Part shown: positions 25,932 to 34,468 of the stretch, piece by piece
Position numbering within the stretch: position 1 is the first letter of the stretch
Layout: each line of letters begins with the position of its first letter
NCBI RefSeq assembly: GCF_029227915.1
Contig: NC_079878.1
Coordinates: forward strand, 35,863,501 to 35,927,500
Direction of reading: 5' to 3'
Length of the DNA stretch: 64,000 nucleotides
Source: Hydractinia symbiolongicarpus
Lineage: Eukaryota > Cnidaria > Hydrozoa > Anthoathecata > Hydractiniidae
Notes under the pieces: generated by a model
Told to the model about the DNA's origin: nothing
Databases searched by the model: none
What the model saw: only the letters and a program-made list of their open reading frames with translations
Made by a program: the position numbers and the translations under genes

Positions 25932-26388
25932 AACTATGAATGGTTTAAAAGGGAAGCGAGAGGATGAGGGATAAGTGGGTATCCAAGTGGGTATAAGGTC
26001 AATAACGGAGTTGAGTTTGGTCTCCACCAGCAACCTAATACCCTCGTGCTTCTTGCTTTTGACATCTAACCTCTTACCAACATTTTTCAGACCCTACGGC
26101 TATGGTGATGCCTCCCATGGCCACGGCCAATGGTACACCAATTCCGGATAGCATGCTACCAATGCCAATACCCGAAGTAATGACACTTACGGCCAGCAGA
26201 CCATGATCGGTGTATCTAACCCACGTACCGTGAATTTTGAACTTTTTGGCGAGTTTAATCTCATTACGTAGACATTGTTCCACTTCTTCGATTTTTTTGA
26301 GTCTGTACACTTGACTTTCATTATTTTATTGATCAGGAGCACTCGGTGGTAATGAAAGATATAATTTCATGACTTCATCATTATTCAT
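25902..26388 (-). pseudogene. Polinton membrane-associated protein, left-arm copy (broken)
   Basis: The frame opens with MNNDEVMKLYLSLPPSAPDQ and meets an in-frame TAA. It then continues with a charged helix (KKIEEVEQ), a long hydrophobic Gly/Val/Ile stretch around TSGIGIGSMLSGIGVPLAVA (one or two membrane passes), and in another frame a basic C-terminus (KNVGKRLDVKSKKHEG). The frameshift after IAVGSEK is identical in the right arm (near 40,245), so it predates the duplication. The ATG directly abuts the stop codon of the upstream gene (TAAATG). A similar Lys-rich helix plus hydrophobic segment is common among cnidarian Polinton proteins. Function is unknown. Confidence 0.55.
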
Positions 26389-27090
26389 TTATTGTATAAC
26401 CAGGTGCAAGTTTATACCCATAAGTAAAACGTTCTTATCGTGGTGATGTTCATCTGTCAGCATAAATTCGAGACGATCCGTCGATCCCTTTAAAGAAAGG
26501 TATACAGGGTTATCAAAAATCCATGTTAACATATCTCCCCAAGCACCTACCTCCTTGGTAGGTAGGATGGCTAGTATCTTGGATTTTCTACCATCGAGCA
26601 AGCAATTATCCTCATCGAGTTGGTGGCAAGTGAGTCTCAAGCGCTGATAGACATCCGTCGTGTAAAAGCTGTTATGGTCACCCTCGGTAAACATTGCTTC
26701 GGTATGAAGATTATAACCCATAAGGTCCAGTAGTGATTTATCGACTATCGCAATGTACCCCTTGCTAACCCTAACCCTGCACGCTCCATTCCTGAGTACA
26801 AAGAGCTTGATCCTGTTCCCTGCTTGATTGTTGACTATGGCAGCGAGATCCTCAATCCTATATAGACCCTTCTCGATCGTTATGAGGGCTTCAAAAGCTC
26901 CAACATTAAAGTTCCCATCATCGGTTGATCCGCGCACCGCTTTATGAATCTTGATATCATTCTTTTTTTCAAAAAGATTCAGCCACATACCTCAAATGCT
27001 AACAGACTTCAATGCGATCCTCGTGTACTGTCCTAGGTAGTCCTCAAATATTGTAGGCTTTTCGATATCAGTGATATACAGTTGCTTCAT
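26389..27090 (-). pseudogene. Polinton structural-type protein, left-arm copy (internal TGA)
   Basis: Starts at ATG 27,090 (MKQLYITDIEKPTIFEDYLG), reaches an in-frame TGA just before GMWLNLFEKK, then stays open for 199 residues to 26,389. The right arm has the same TGA. The body (FEALITIEKGLYRIEDLA..., LRLTCHQLDEDNCLLDG, and a C-terminal TDEHHHDKNVLLMG) resembles a beta-rich protein seen in cnidarian Polintons that I suspect is a minor virion component. That role is inference. Only 16 bases separate its ATG from the divergent gene at 27,107. Confidence 0.55.
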
Positions 27091-27106
27091 GTTTCTTTAA
27101 GAAAAT

Positions 27107-28102
27107 ATGAATATATATTCGTACAACCCGAAGGCAAAATACAAGTTCAACAGAGGCCAGTGGCCTCTAGGTGTAACTAACTTGGAGCATCAGGACCTCT
27201 ACGTGTCTACGACTCAGCACATTTCCGTGGCCTTCCCACAGTTCACCAAGTACCCCATCAATGTTCCCACTAATCTGTTGAACGATCCCGTGAGTGTAAA
27301 TTGGGAGGGGCAAGCCTTGGACTATTGGAACATCCAGGTGAATTTTGCTTGTCATTGCGCGACAATGGCGTTGGGGATCTCTGCCAAGCACATGAGTGGC
27401 TGCGTACCCCTCGTTAACTCGATATTTAAATTCCACGAGTACTACCACATGAGACGTATCCTAGCGAGAATAAAGGTACCTATGCCATACGAAGGAGGCT
27501 TTTCACAATACGATAACCCCTTTTCCACCTTGGGGTATGCTCGAGTATGTCGTGAGTATGGTGCGGATCCCAACGCTTTGTACAAGTTCAAAGCCCTAGT
27601 GTCAGCGCTAACAAATTGTAGATGGTGGTCGCAAGTTGATGGGGATTGGGCCAAGTTCATTATGCCCACTAACCAGGGTCTGACATCGGAGGGCCTGATG
27701 TAGCTTAGCGAGAGCATTCGCGTTTACGTGATCTTGCTACTAGGATCCCAAACGAGTGCCAAGGCCTCAATCCTAGGCTCTAAAGCCGATAACTTCACCG
27801 CAAGACATATCCTCCTGCAGAAATTCAAGGCGATGGTTCAACGTGAGGAAAACGTAGGTCAAGACATTACCGAGTTTCAAAAGGTGCTCCAGTATGCACG
27901 GAATTTTGCCGTAATGTCCAGCGTGTGCATGCTTCCCTCCAACATGGATCTCCGCATTGGAAAGATTGTGGGGTATAACAACAACCTTTTAATCGCGCCA
28001 TCTAACATAGGTGTAGGCGTGGAGCTAGATCTGATTACCATGGGCCATACTGTCAAGCATGAGGCAACCTTCACCACACCTCTTAGGCAACATATCAAGT
28101 AA
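27107..28102 (+). pseudogene. large Polinton protein (MNIYSY...), left-arm copy (internal TAG)
   Basis: Opens MNIYSYNPKAKYKFNRGQWP and runs to TAG at 27,701-27,703. The same frame then continues (LSESIRVYVILLLGSQ...) to 28,102, giving ~330 residues overall. The right arm has AAG at that stop, so this nonsense change is specific to the left arm. The FHEYYHMRRILARIKVPMPY stretch and the later ILLQKF, LPSNMDLRIGKIVGYNN stretch match a protein I associate with cnidarian Polintons, located next to capsid genes. No catalytic motif is visible. A virion or scaffold role is possible but unproven. Confidence 0.55.
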
Positions 28103-28231
28103 CATTCTGATACCAATGAAGCCTAAAGGCAGCATGAAGATACAAAAGCCACGCTGGTGACGGCGGGAATAGGGCTAATTCTCGCATATATTTGAATGAA
28201 ATAGGTCTAATGTGTTTATCACCTAGACTCT

Positions 28232-29363
28232 TCATCTATTCTTCCCACTCCTTCTGTTCCCCACGTATGCAACGACGATACCCACAGCTCCCGCGATGGC
28301 CTTGTATAGATGTCTCGCTACAAATTCCACAACCTTGGCGGCTACCCTGAAAAAGAATTTACTTACCTGCCAAATATGTAAGGAACCGTCCTAATCTCTC
28401 CAGCTGCATTTAAACAAATCCCTTGATCATCAGCACTTTTTACGGCGCTTGTGCTTCCTCCAGTGACAGCGAGCACGATGGTGAAAACCAGTAGACCAAC
28501 AGCGGAGACGATGCTCGCGATGATCAAGCCTTGTTCCTTGAACAAAATGGTCAATTTCTCTCGTAAGGATGTGTCATTTCCAGCTATTTTCATGAGGGTC
28601 TCCTTAATTGCCTTCAGCTGATTGTGGATATCCTTAGCCCAACTTTTTTGTTGCTCCTCGGATACACCTGGTGTAGCTTTCTTTGTCTCTAACCTCTGAA
28701 GCTCGCGGTTGAACCCCTTTCTGTCACGTTCGTCTAAGGCTTCGTTAAAGGAAGTATCCTAAATGAGGTTCTTAATTTCATCAACTACATTCTTAAGTAG
28801 CGGCAGCATCTCGATAGTGTCATCATTGCCATGATCTGCTCCACATCGATCATGAGCCTCCCGGCCGTTGGCGCGATAGGCGTAATATAGCCTTCGAACC
28901 CCATACGCCCCGAAAGATTCTTAGGGCGTAGCATCCTCAGCAGTGTCGATCCAATAATTCTACATTCGCCATTATCTTTCCTTGTGAGGATTATGTCATC
29001 GAAAAAAAGCTGGTTATTGTTCGGCCTAAAATTGTCGTAAGGTATCGCATCTAGTTTTGGTTCCTCATTCATCCCAACCGCAAGATGTTTGTAAAAGCTA
29101 ACAACCTTCGACCTTTTCAGTCTTTCCCCTTGACTAAGCGTAGTGTCGTCTCCTTCCTACTCCAGCAGCCTTTTCAACCATTCCGGTTGACTTAGCGTGG
29201 TGTCTGTCTCAGTTGCTTCTATTCCACTCGCCTGGGCCTCAGTGCTTGGTACGGGAATATCCTCGGGTCTAAGGATCTTCCTCTCGCTACTAAACTCCTC
29301 GGCTTCGTCTTGAATATTTTCCTCTGGCGTAAAGTCATCTTCATATCCCGCATTATCAGCCAT
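28232..29363 (-). pseudogene. Polinton coiled-coil/one-TM protein, left-arm copy (several breaks)
   Basis: The acidic N-terminus (MADNAGYEDDFTPEEN) ends in TAG after KRLLE (shared with the right arm), then continues in frame with EGDDTTLSQGE and MNEEPKLDAIPYDNFRPNNN. A shared frameshift leads to LPLLKNVVDEIKNL, a left-only TAG follows, then a helical part and a hydrophobic span (IASIVSAVGLLVFTIVLAV). Near the C-terminus both arms carry a 20-nt insert with perfect GTAAGT...TTTTCAG ends (28,347-28,366 here). Removing it restores the frame into RVAAKVVEFVARH. The architecture (acidic head, coiled coil, one TM, basic hydrophobic tail) is familiar from cnidarian Polintons. Function is unknown. Confidence 0.55.
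28347..28366 (-). other. 20-nt intron-like insert
   Basis: On the minus strand the insert starts GTAAGT and ends TTTTTCAG. Excising it joins two frames of the coiled-coil/TM protein. The right arm has it at 38,116-38,135. It is shorter than any spliceosomal intron usually seen in animals. Confidence 0.4.
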
Positions 29364-29400
29364 TTATTCAATCCACAATTGCCATAAGGAATTAAAGACA

Positions 29401-30325
29401 ATGCTCGGGATGAAAGGGAAAAAACAAAGGGTGAAGATCAGCCATATACTGAGCACAATCAACCAAAACGAAGAATTGTACGTGGACGTACCAAAAATGG
29501 GACAGAATGATGTAATTTTCCCAGGGTCTCTCAAACTCTTCTTTGACCTGGAGCTTACGGGTACCAATCGTACGATCGTAGCAAGTATCGGCAAATCCCT
29601 GGTTCAAACCCTTCGCATCAGCTTGAAGGGTCACGAAGTGCAAAACATCGCCGACTACAACACCCTGGCAGTGTATTGAGATCTGTGGCTACCGAAATTT
29701 CAACGAGACAACAATCTTATTCTTGAAGGTATCAACGAAAACGACGGAATTATCCGTGCTCTACAGGTGAAGGCCAGTGACCATGTAGGAAATAATGAGA
29801 AAAAGGCCATCGCTACGGCCTACGGTAATACTTTTGCCATCCCTATCGGCAAAATGTTTGAGTTGACGAGGGATCCCCCATTCTACCAGGCTGGAATCCA
29901 TGATCGACTCCAGTTCATCCTGCATTTCGCGTCTTACGGTGATGTCATAAAGGATGCAGGAACCGCAGCCGTTGGGAGCACGGAAGCCAAGCCAGCCGAT
30001 GTTGGTTATAAAATTACCAATATCGCGCTCGAGATTAATAAGGTGACAACCGAAAACCTCGCGAGTGCTATGATGTCACGCTACAGCCGCCTCGCCCTGC
30101 TCTATGAGCGTGTAGTCCGCAGCAAGGTCATACGATAAAGAAAGCTGACACAAGCTACAATTTACAATTAAATACCCCTGCCAAGAGCTTGAAGGGTGTC
30201 CTCCTATTATTTCAGGATCCTACCGTGGTCAAGGCATATTCTGGTAACAATGAAAAGTTTTATAACCCCAAGATCGAGAATATTTTTGTTACTATCGAGG
30301 GTGAGGCTAATCAACTCTTCAGCCA
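29401..30325 (+). pseudogene. Polinton major capsid protein, left-arm copy (truncated)
   Basis: Homologue of the double-jelly-roll MCP of Polintons/adintoviruses. Visible landmarks: start MLGMKGKKQRVKISHI, then FPGSLKLFFDLELTG, TLRISLKGHEVQNIADYN, FAIPIGKMFEL, FYQAGIHDRLQFIL, VGYKITNIALEINKVT, LKGVLLLFQDPTVV and KFYNPKIENIFVTIEG. There is a TGA after LAVY (shared with the right arm) and a left-specific stop and frame change around 30,136. At 30,325 (after LFSQ) the capsid sequence is replaced by DNA polymerase B sequence. The C-terminal third of the capsid is therefore absent from this arm. Confidence 0.75.
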
Positions 30326-30869
30326 ACTGTGTTACATGGACACGGACCCGTTCGTATACCACATTCGAACCCATGACTTTTGCAAGTACATAGCTAACGA
30401 TGTTGAAGCACGCTTCGATATTAGTGCCTATACGAAGGATGAAAAAAGACCTCTGCCAATAGGGAAGAACAAGAAAGTCGTGGGCTTGATGAAGGATGAA
30501 CTTGGGGGCAAGCCTATAACGGAATTCATCACATTGAGACCGAAGGCCTATACCTACAGGAGCCTCACGAAAGAAGACGGCGATAGAAAGGCCAAAGGTG
30601 TCAAGAGAGCTGTGACTAAGAAATGTATCACTTTCGAGGACTATAAGCAATGTCTGAAGGAAGGCATCGATATTAACAAAACTTGGCGTTGTATACAAAA
30701 CAAAGGGCATAACATATACATGCAAGAAGTCACAAAAATTGCCCTTAATAGAGCTGATGACAAAAGGATCGTTCAGTCGGATCAGATAACCACATTATTT
30801 TTTCAACCGGTAATGACCTCTGGTCATTACCGGTTGAAAAAAATAAAAAAATGGAGTTTTTGCTATTGA
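30326..30869 (+). pseudogene. protein-primed DNA polymerase B, C-terminal fragment
   Basis: The frame shows the family-B polymerase catalytic box YMDTDPF (usually YxDTDS), followed by RPLPIGKNKKVVGLMKDELG, TEFITLRPKAYTYR and ITFEDYKQCL, the thumb region of Polinton protein-primed PolB. Only the last ~170 residues remain; the exonuclease, TPR and most palm sequence upstream are gone, cut at the junction with the capsid gene. The open frame runs unbroken from MCP into PolB (30,189-30,869), a chimeric ORF. PolB would have replicated the element by protein priming. Reading continues through a palindrome at its 3' end. Confidence 0.75.
30798..30842. terminator. perfect 21-bp hairpin at the end of the polymerase gene
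   Basis: The arms TTTCAACCGGTAATGACC and its exact complement are separated by a 3-nt loop (TCT), extended by T/A pairs to 21 bp. It lies between PolB and the next gene, as expected for a gene-end structure. A second hairpin lies at 34,432-34,456. A role in 3'-end formation is inference. Confidence 0.5.
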
Positions 30870-31436
30870 TTGCGAATATTCTTCCGTATATATTGATACT
30901 TGCTTTCCTCTATCGATACAAACGTATAATAAATAGGATGTCTTCGTTATCTGAAATAATCGATGATGTTGTCGATACACCATTAGAGGCTGTTGAACAA
31001 AAATCTATAGACAAACGCCAGGCACTGAAGGACATCCGCAAAACCAAGCCACACCTCTTAGGAAAAAACTGTACCAAAGCATTTTTGGACAAAGCATCAC
31101 CAGAGGCTATCGAGAAAATATACGCTGAAATCATTGAACGCGACCTCCATGAGAAAGGAGCCCAAGACTGCCAGAGCTCTCAGTACCCATGCAATAAGTA
31201 TGTATACTAAAGCCATCGGCAACCTTGTATCTTTAGATGATCCCGAGGCCCTACGCCAGGATCTAGAGGGGGACCCTATTATAAAAGAATCCATGGCTGA
31301 CCTGGGTATAGTCCTGTACACAGCCTTTGGTCGATTCCTCACACCTCTGTTGGTAGCTGCCCATACCATCAATCACACGAAGATCTCAAAGTCCATTGAT
31401 GAAAAGGAGGTAGAGGAGAAGAAAAAGAATGTTTGA
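30851..31436 (+). pseudogene. Polinton protein with N-terminal TM (frameshifted)
   Basis: Starts MEFLLLIANILPYILILAFL, a signal-anchor-like hydrophobic segment, then a charged helical domain (KRQALKDIRKTKPHLLG..., AEIIERDLHEKG). A one-base shift near 31,160 moves the reading to the next frame, which carries TARALSTHAISMYTKAIGNL, DPIIKESMADLGIVLYTAFG and a basic end (EKKKNV, stop at 31,436). The second half resembles a conserved cnidarian Polinton protein. It is probably a membrane or virion protein; the exact role is unknown. Confidence 0.5.
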
Positions 31437-31496
31437 CGAATTCCACCTTCGTGCCTTGGAGATATAATAGGGTATGTTTATACACGGCTACGGCAA

Positions 31497-31880
31497 ATGT
31501 ATATAGACACATCTTGCCCTATGCTGCGTATTGGGTTGAGCATTTCAGATGTAGATATGGGAGATGTTATTATTGACCCTAGCGATGGTGAGTGTATATC
31601 AAGCGTGGTATTTACATTGAAACATGTTATTCCCAAGCTGGGTCAAATCGTATCACGCACCAAGGTTCAAAATTATAATCCGGAGATTATGTCATTTGAT
31701 TCTTCTGATTATAAAATAGCGATCCGCTTTAATGGTGACGATGATGGTAAATGCGAGATTAAACTATGTCAGTACGTGGATCATGGTTGGAACAACAGTC
31801 AGCTATTGTCCTATATCAGATTTGTATGCGTTTCGGCGGGTCTCAATGTCCAAGATGTTTATGAGAAGGTTAATGGATAG
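31497..31880 (+). CDS. uncharacterised Polinton protein (127 aa)
   Basis: Open frame from ATG with no internal break, mostly beta-type and acidic (GDVIIDPSDGECISSVVF, then FNGDDDGKCEIKLCQYVD). It overlaps the next ORF by 8 bases, as in compact viral gene sets. No known motif is recognised. It is one of few genes in the element without a lesion. Confidence 0.55.
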   Translation: MYIDTSCPMLRIGLSISDVDMGDVIIDPSDGECISSVVFTLKHVIPKLGQIVSRTKVQNYNPEIMSFDSSDYKIAIRFNGDDDGKCEIKLCQYVDHGWNNSQLLSYIRFVCVSAGLNVQDVYEKVNG

Positions 31881-32113
31881 CAACAAAAAGATGAGTAGCG
31901 CTTGTAGTATTATTATCAACCAACAACAAACCATTGTTGAAGTAAAAAAAACACCCTGGAAGGGTTGCTGCAGGTAAGAGACTAGCCGAATGGAATCGCC
32001 AACAAAGGAAGCTCGGAATAGCTCCACCCAAGAAAGAACCCATAACATTTAGGGAGTTCCTGAGATACTTTAAGAGAAATTTAAATACTCCCGAGTCCAT
32101 ACTCACGGGATGA
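31873..32113 (+). pseudogene. small PGRVA-motif Polinton protein (A-run frameshift)
   Basis: Begins MDSNKKMSSACSII inside the end of the preceding gene. At an A8 run near 31,945-31,953 the frame is lost; one frame over, the sequence reads GRVAAGKRLAEWNRQQRKLG and continues to a TGA at 32,113. The G-R-V-A-x-G-x-R-L-A motif recurs in the next protein (PGRVAQGHRLA at 32,260). A single-base slip in the A-run explains the break. Confidence 0.45.
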
Positions 32114-32178
32114 AAGAGACTATGGAGATCCTTGAGGAACAGGGTCTATCCCTCCATCTTTCTGTAGAAGGGAAGTGA
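32110..32178 (+). CDS. tiny ORF overlapping by ATGA (22 aa), uncertain
   Basis: The ATG overlaps the stop of the preceding gene (ATGA). It encodes a short helical acidic peptide (MKETMEILEEQG...). Position and overlap suggest a real tiny gene, but length gives little support. Confidence 0.25.
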   Translation: MKETMEILEEQGLSLHLSVEGK

Positions 32179-32205
32179 TTTTATAATCCGCAGGATTTAT
32201 AAGAA

Positions 32206-32553
32206 ATGAGCACTGAACAACTGCAAGAAGAAAGGGTCATTACAAAACCATTAAAGCACCCCGGGAGAGTCGCACAGGGTCATAGACTAGCAGCACTGAT
32301 GAAGAAGAGGAAGGAAGATATAAAACAACAACAGGGTGTTGTTGTTACTCCACCCAAAAACTCTTCTGGGGACACTTCTATACAGTCAGGTAGTAGTTTA
32401 TACATTGGTGGCAGCCTTATTGCAATAATCGCATGTATTGTAATATATTTTACTCGTAGAAAATCCGCGAGTACCCAGCCTGCACCAGCGGTTCAGCAAC
32501 CAAGCGTTAGGCAGGAGCCTAAGGCAGATATTGACATATTCCACATGCGATAA
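32206..32553 (+). CDS. Polinton PGRVA-motif membrane protein (115 aa)
   Basis: N-terminal KHPGRVAQGHRLAALMKKRK (basic, same motif as the preceding gene), a linker with Gln/Val repeats, one hydrophobic span (YIGGSLIAIIACIVIYF) followed by basic residues, and a Pro/Gln-rich tail ending in IDIFHMR. The topology suggests a single-pass membrane protein with a basic N-terminal domain. The frame is intact. Similar short proteins with this motif and a TM occur in cnidarian Polintons. Function is unknown, possibly virion membrane or assembly. Confidence 0.6.
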   Translation: MSTEQLQEERVITKPLKHPGRVAQGHRLAALMKKRKEDIKQQQGVVVTPPKNSSGDTSIQSGSSLYIGGSLIAIIACIVIYFTRRKSASTQPAPAVQQPSVRQEPKADIDIFHMR

Positions 32554-32564
32554 GCTTATAATAA

Positions 32565-32816
32565 ATGTCTACAAATTTAAATCCTAAGCAGAAGGAGATA
32601 ATCGATATGGTGTACGAAAGTGTTGTGGACCTTGGATTTACTTTCGCTTACGCGATGCTTGGTAAGCGATTTTTAGGAATCTCGAGTCCCAGCACAAAGT
32701 TGGATACTAATGATGTGATGAAGATGGTGGTCTACTTTACAGCGGGTCGAGGAAGTCGTGAGATGGCTGTAAGCAAGGGGTGGTTGCCCGCGAGTATAGT
32801 CCCCAAGCCTAAGTAA
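32565..32816 (+). CDS. uncharacterised small Polinton protein (83 aa)
   Basis: Intact frame starting 11 bases after the previous stop. It has a moderately hydrophobic central part (VVDLGFTFAYAMLGKRFLG; VMKMVVYFTAG) and a C-terminal KGWLPASIVPKPK. No motif is recognised. It sits between the membrane protein and the packaging ATPase in the same direction. Confidence 0.55.
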   Translation: MSTNLNPKQKEIIDMVYESVVDLGFTFAYAMLGKRFLGISSPSTKLDTNDVMKMVVYFTAGRGSREMAVSKGWLPASIVPKPK

Positions 32817-32898
32817 GCATATATTCAAATGAAAATATCTCTGAATAAGTACATGCAAATTTCATATATATACAACGGGTATATATACGAAGAAAAAA

Positions 32899-33495
32899 AT
32901 GCTAGATATTGTCAAGGAACCTCATACAGCTATCTTTACAGGACCCACTTCTTGTGGCAAGACGCAGCGTGTTCTCGATCTTTTGGAGAACGCGTATCGA
33001 GGACACTTCCATATTATCGTGATCTTATGTTTAACAATCCGATGGAATAGGACTTACTTGGAGAGATCCTTGCTTTGGAAGGATCCTTATGTGTTTATCA
33101 TCGATCCGAAGGACCAGCTTTTTGAATACCTCGAGCGATTTTCAAACCTCCCGTCAGGCGAAGAAACATTATTTATCATCGATGACATGATCGCTGACGA
33201 GAGCCTGGATAAACGCAGACAACCCTTACTTTAGCTCGCCATAAGCGGGCGGCACAGAAAACATAGCCTTTGGCTTCTCACACAATCCTACACAGCTTTG
33301 CCTAAAAATTTCCGCCGGCAAAAGAAACAGTTGTTCATGTGGTACCCGCATGAGAAAAGTGATCTTGTTTTGGTGGATCAAGAGACCAACCTGATCGACA
33401 ACTGGGAGTCCATCAAAAGCCAGTTGAAAAAATCTAAGCACGCATGTCTTTGGAGAAGGCTTGAGCACCCCAGGGCTTGGAGTAAATTAGAATAA
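32899..33495 (+). pseudogene. FtsK/HerA-type genome-packaging ATPase (one internal TAG)
   Basis: The N-terminus shows the Walker A motif GPTSCGKT (residues 14-21); LFIIDDM near residue 95 is the Walker B strand. TAG at 33,232-33,234 interrupts the frame at LL*LAISGRHR. The same frame then continues through LWLLTQSYTALPKNFRR and MWYPHEKSD to KHACLWRRLEHPRAW, typical of the Polinton/adintovirus packaging ATPase. The total length of ~198 residues matches the family. In a live element it would drive DNA into the capsid. A single nonsense change disables it here. Confidence 0.8.
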
Positions 33496-33536
33496 ATGTC
33501 ATACATCAGAATATTAGAAAAGCTTGTCATGTAGAA

Positions 33537-33677
33537 ATGGATAAAGTACCCCATTTGGAGAGGAGTCTGGAAGCCCTTCAGGAGGAGCTTCATGATGTTC
33601 TGGAGAGAGAAAGGAATACCAAGTATGTTTTCGGATTCATGTCTGTCCTAATGACCACCCTGTTTGGGATAATGTAA
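33537..33677 (+). CDS. small coiled-coil plus TM protein (46 aa)
   Basis: Short frame beginning MDKVPHLERSLEALQEEL, a heptad-rich helix, then a hydrophobic C-terminus (VFGFMSVLMTTLFGIM). This coil-plus-anchor plan is common among small Polinton proteins located near the ATPase. A second short ATG frame (33,496) lies just upstream and may be a broken N-terminus. Confidence 0.4.
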   Translation: MDKVPHLERSLEALQEELHDVLERERNTKYVFGFMSVLMTTLFGIM

Positions 33678-33688
33678 ATTAAAAAAAT

Positions 33689-34421
33689 ATGTCCTCAATT
33701 ACATTATTTAACACATTGCCTACCATTGAGATATTATTAAACAATAAGGGTCAGCCCATGTTTAAGCGTGCTGATTTGGGAAGGTTTTTGGGTACTGCTC
33801 ATATAAGAGCAACATACAGGGATGTAAAAACCACGCCTCGTAATGAGATCATAGACCATGCGGCAGCCGCATGGTCCAAGGAAGTAAGCAGTGCGATGCT
33901 TTCGGAACCCTGGATGCTGCATTAGAGATCGTACATAGATCTAGAAAACCAAGGGCTCTTGAGATTATGAAATATCTTGCGGCGAAAGGTATCAGAAAAT
34001 TACAAAATGAAATCGAAGAATATCGTCAAGCTCTGGCAATACTCAACGATGACCTCCAAGAAAAAGATCAGGAGATTAGGGTACTAGGGCAGAGATACGT
34101 ACCTAATGGTTATCCGTATGATAATGTGATATGTGTTATTGATAAGAACCATCCTAATCAATGTGGAAAAAAGGGCCAACACCCTCATTACATTATTCGT
34201 TGTCAACGTCGATCTCTAAACGATCAGCAGGATCACCCTACAGGATATGTATCCAGATTAGTAGAAAGAAATCCAATATGTGATGATCCCAACGCCGTAC
34301 ATGGAACAGGTTCAGGGATGATAATTTTGGGATAGAGAATTCATGGCGAAATCATTTCAGCTTACCCGATGACGCCACACGTGAGCTATTCGAAAGGTTG
34401 TACGATATCGATATGGCATAA
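33689..34421 (+). pseudogene. Bro/KilA-N-like DNA-binding protein (two frameshifts)
   Basis: The N-terminal part (TIEILLNNKGQPMFKRADLG...) resembles a Bro-N/KilA-N-type domain. A frameshift near 33,875 leads to ALEIMKYLAAKGIRKLQNEI, a long coiled coil, then NGYPYDNVICVIDKNHPNQC and HPHYIIRCQRRSL, the C-terminal domain that accompanies such proteins in cnidarian Polintons. A second frameshift near 34,305 leads to NSWRNHFSLPDDATRELFER and TAA at 34,421. It faces the integrase gene tail to tail across a hairpin. Family assignment is moderately certain; function is probably regulatory. Confidence 0.6.
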
Positions 34422-34431
34422 TGTGTATATG

Positions 34432-34456
34432 TTTTGTGTGTTATGAACACACAAAA
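34432..34456. terminator. hairpin between convergent Bro-like and integrase genes
   Basis: TTTTGTGTGTT and its exact complement, separated by ATG (11 bp stem, 3 nt loop), lie between two convergent gene ends. Like the hairpin at 30,798 it may mark transcript 3' ends; this is inference. Confidence 0.45.
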
Positions 34457-34468
34457 ATCGACAAATTT

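Noticed and set aside
27167-27448. Antisense frames over the Polinton genes (for example 27,167-27,448 and 30,207-30,725).
   Set aside because: They overlap better-supported genes on the other strand and have no recognisable motif.
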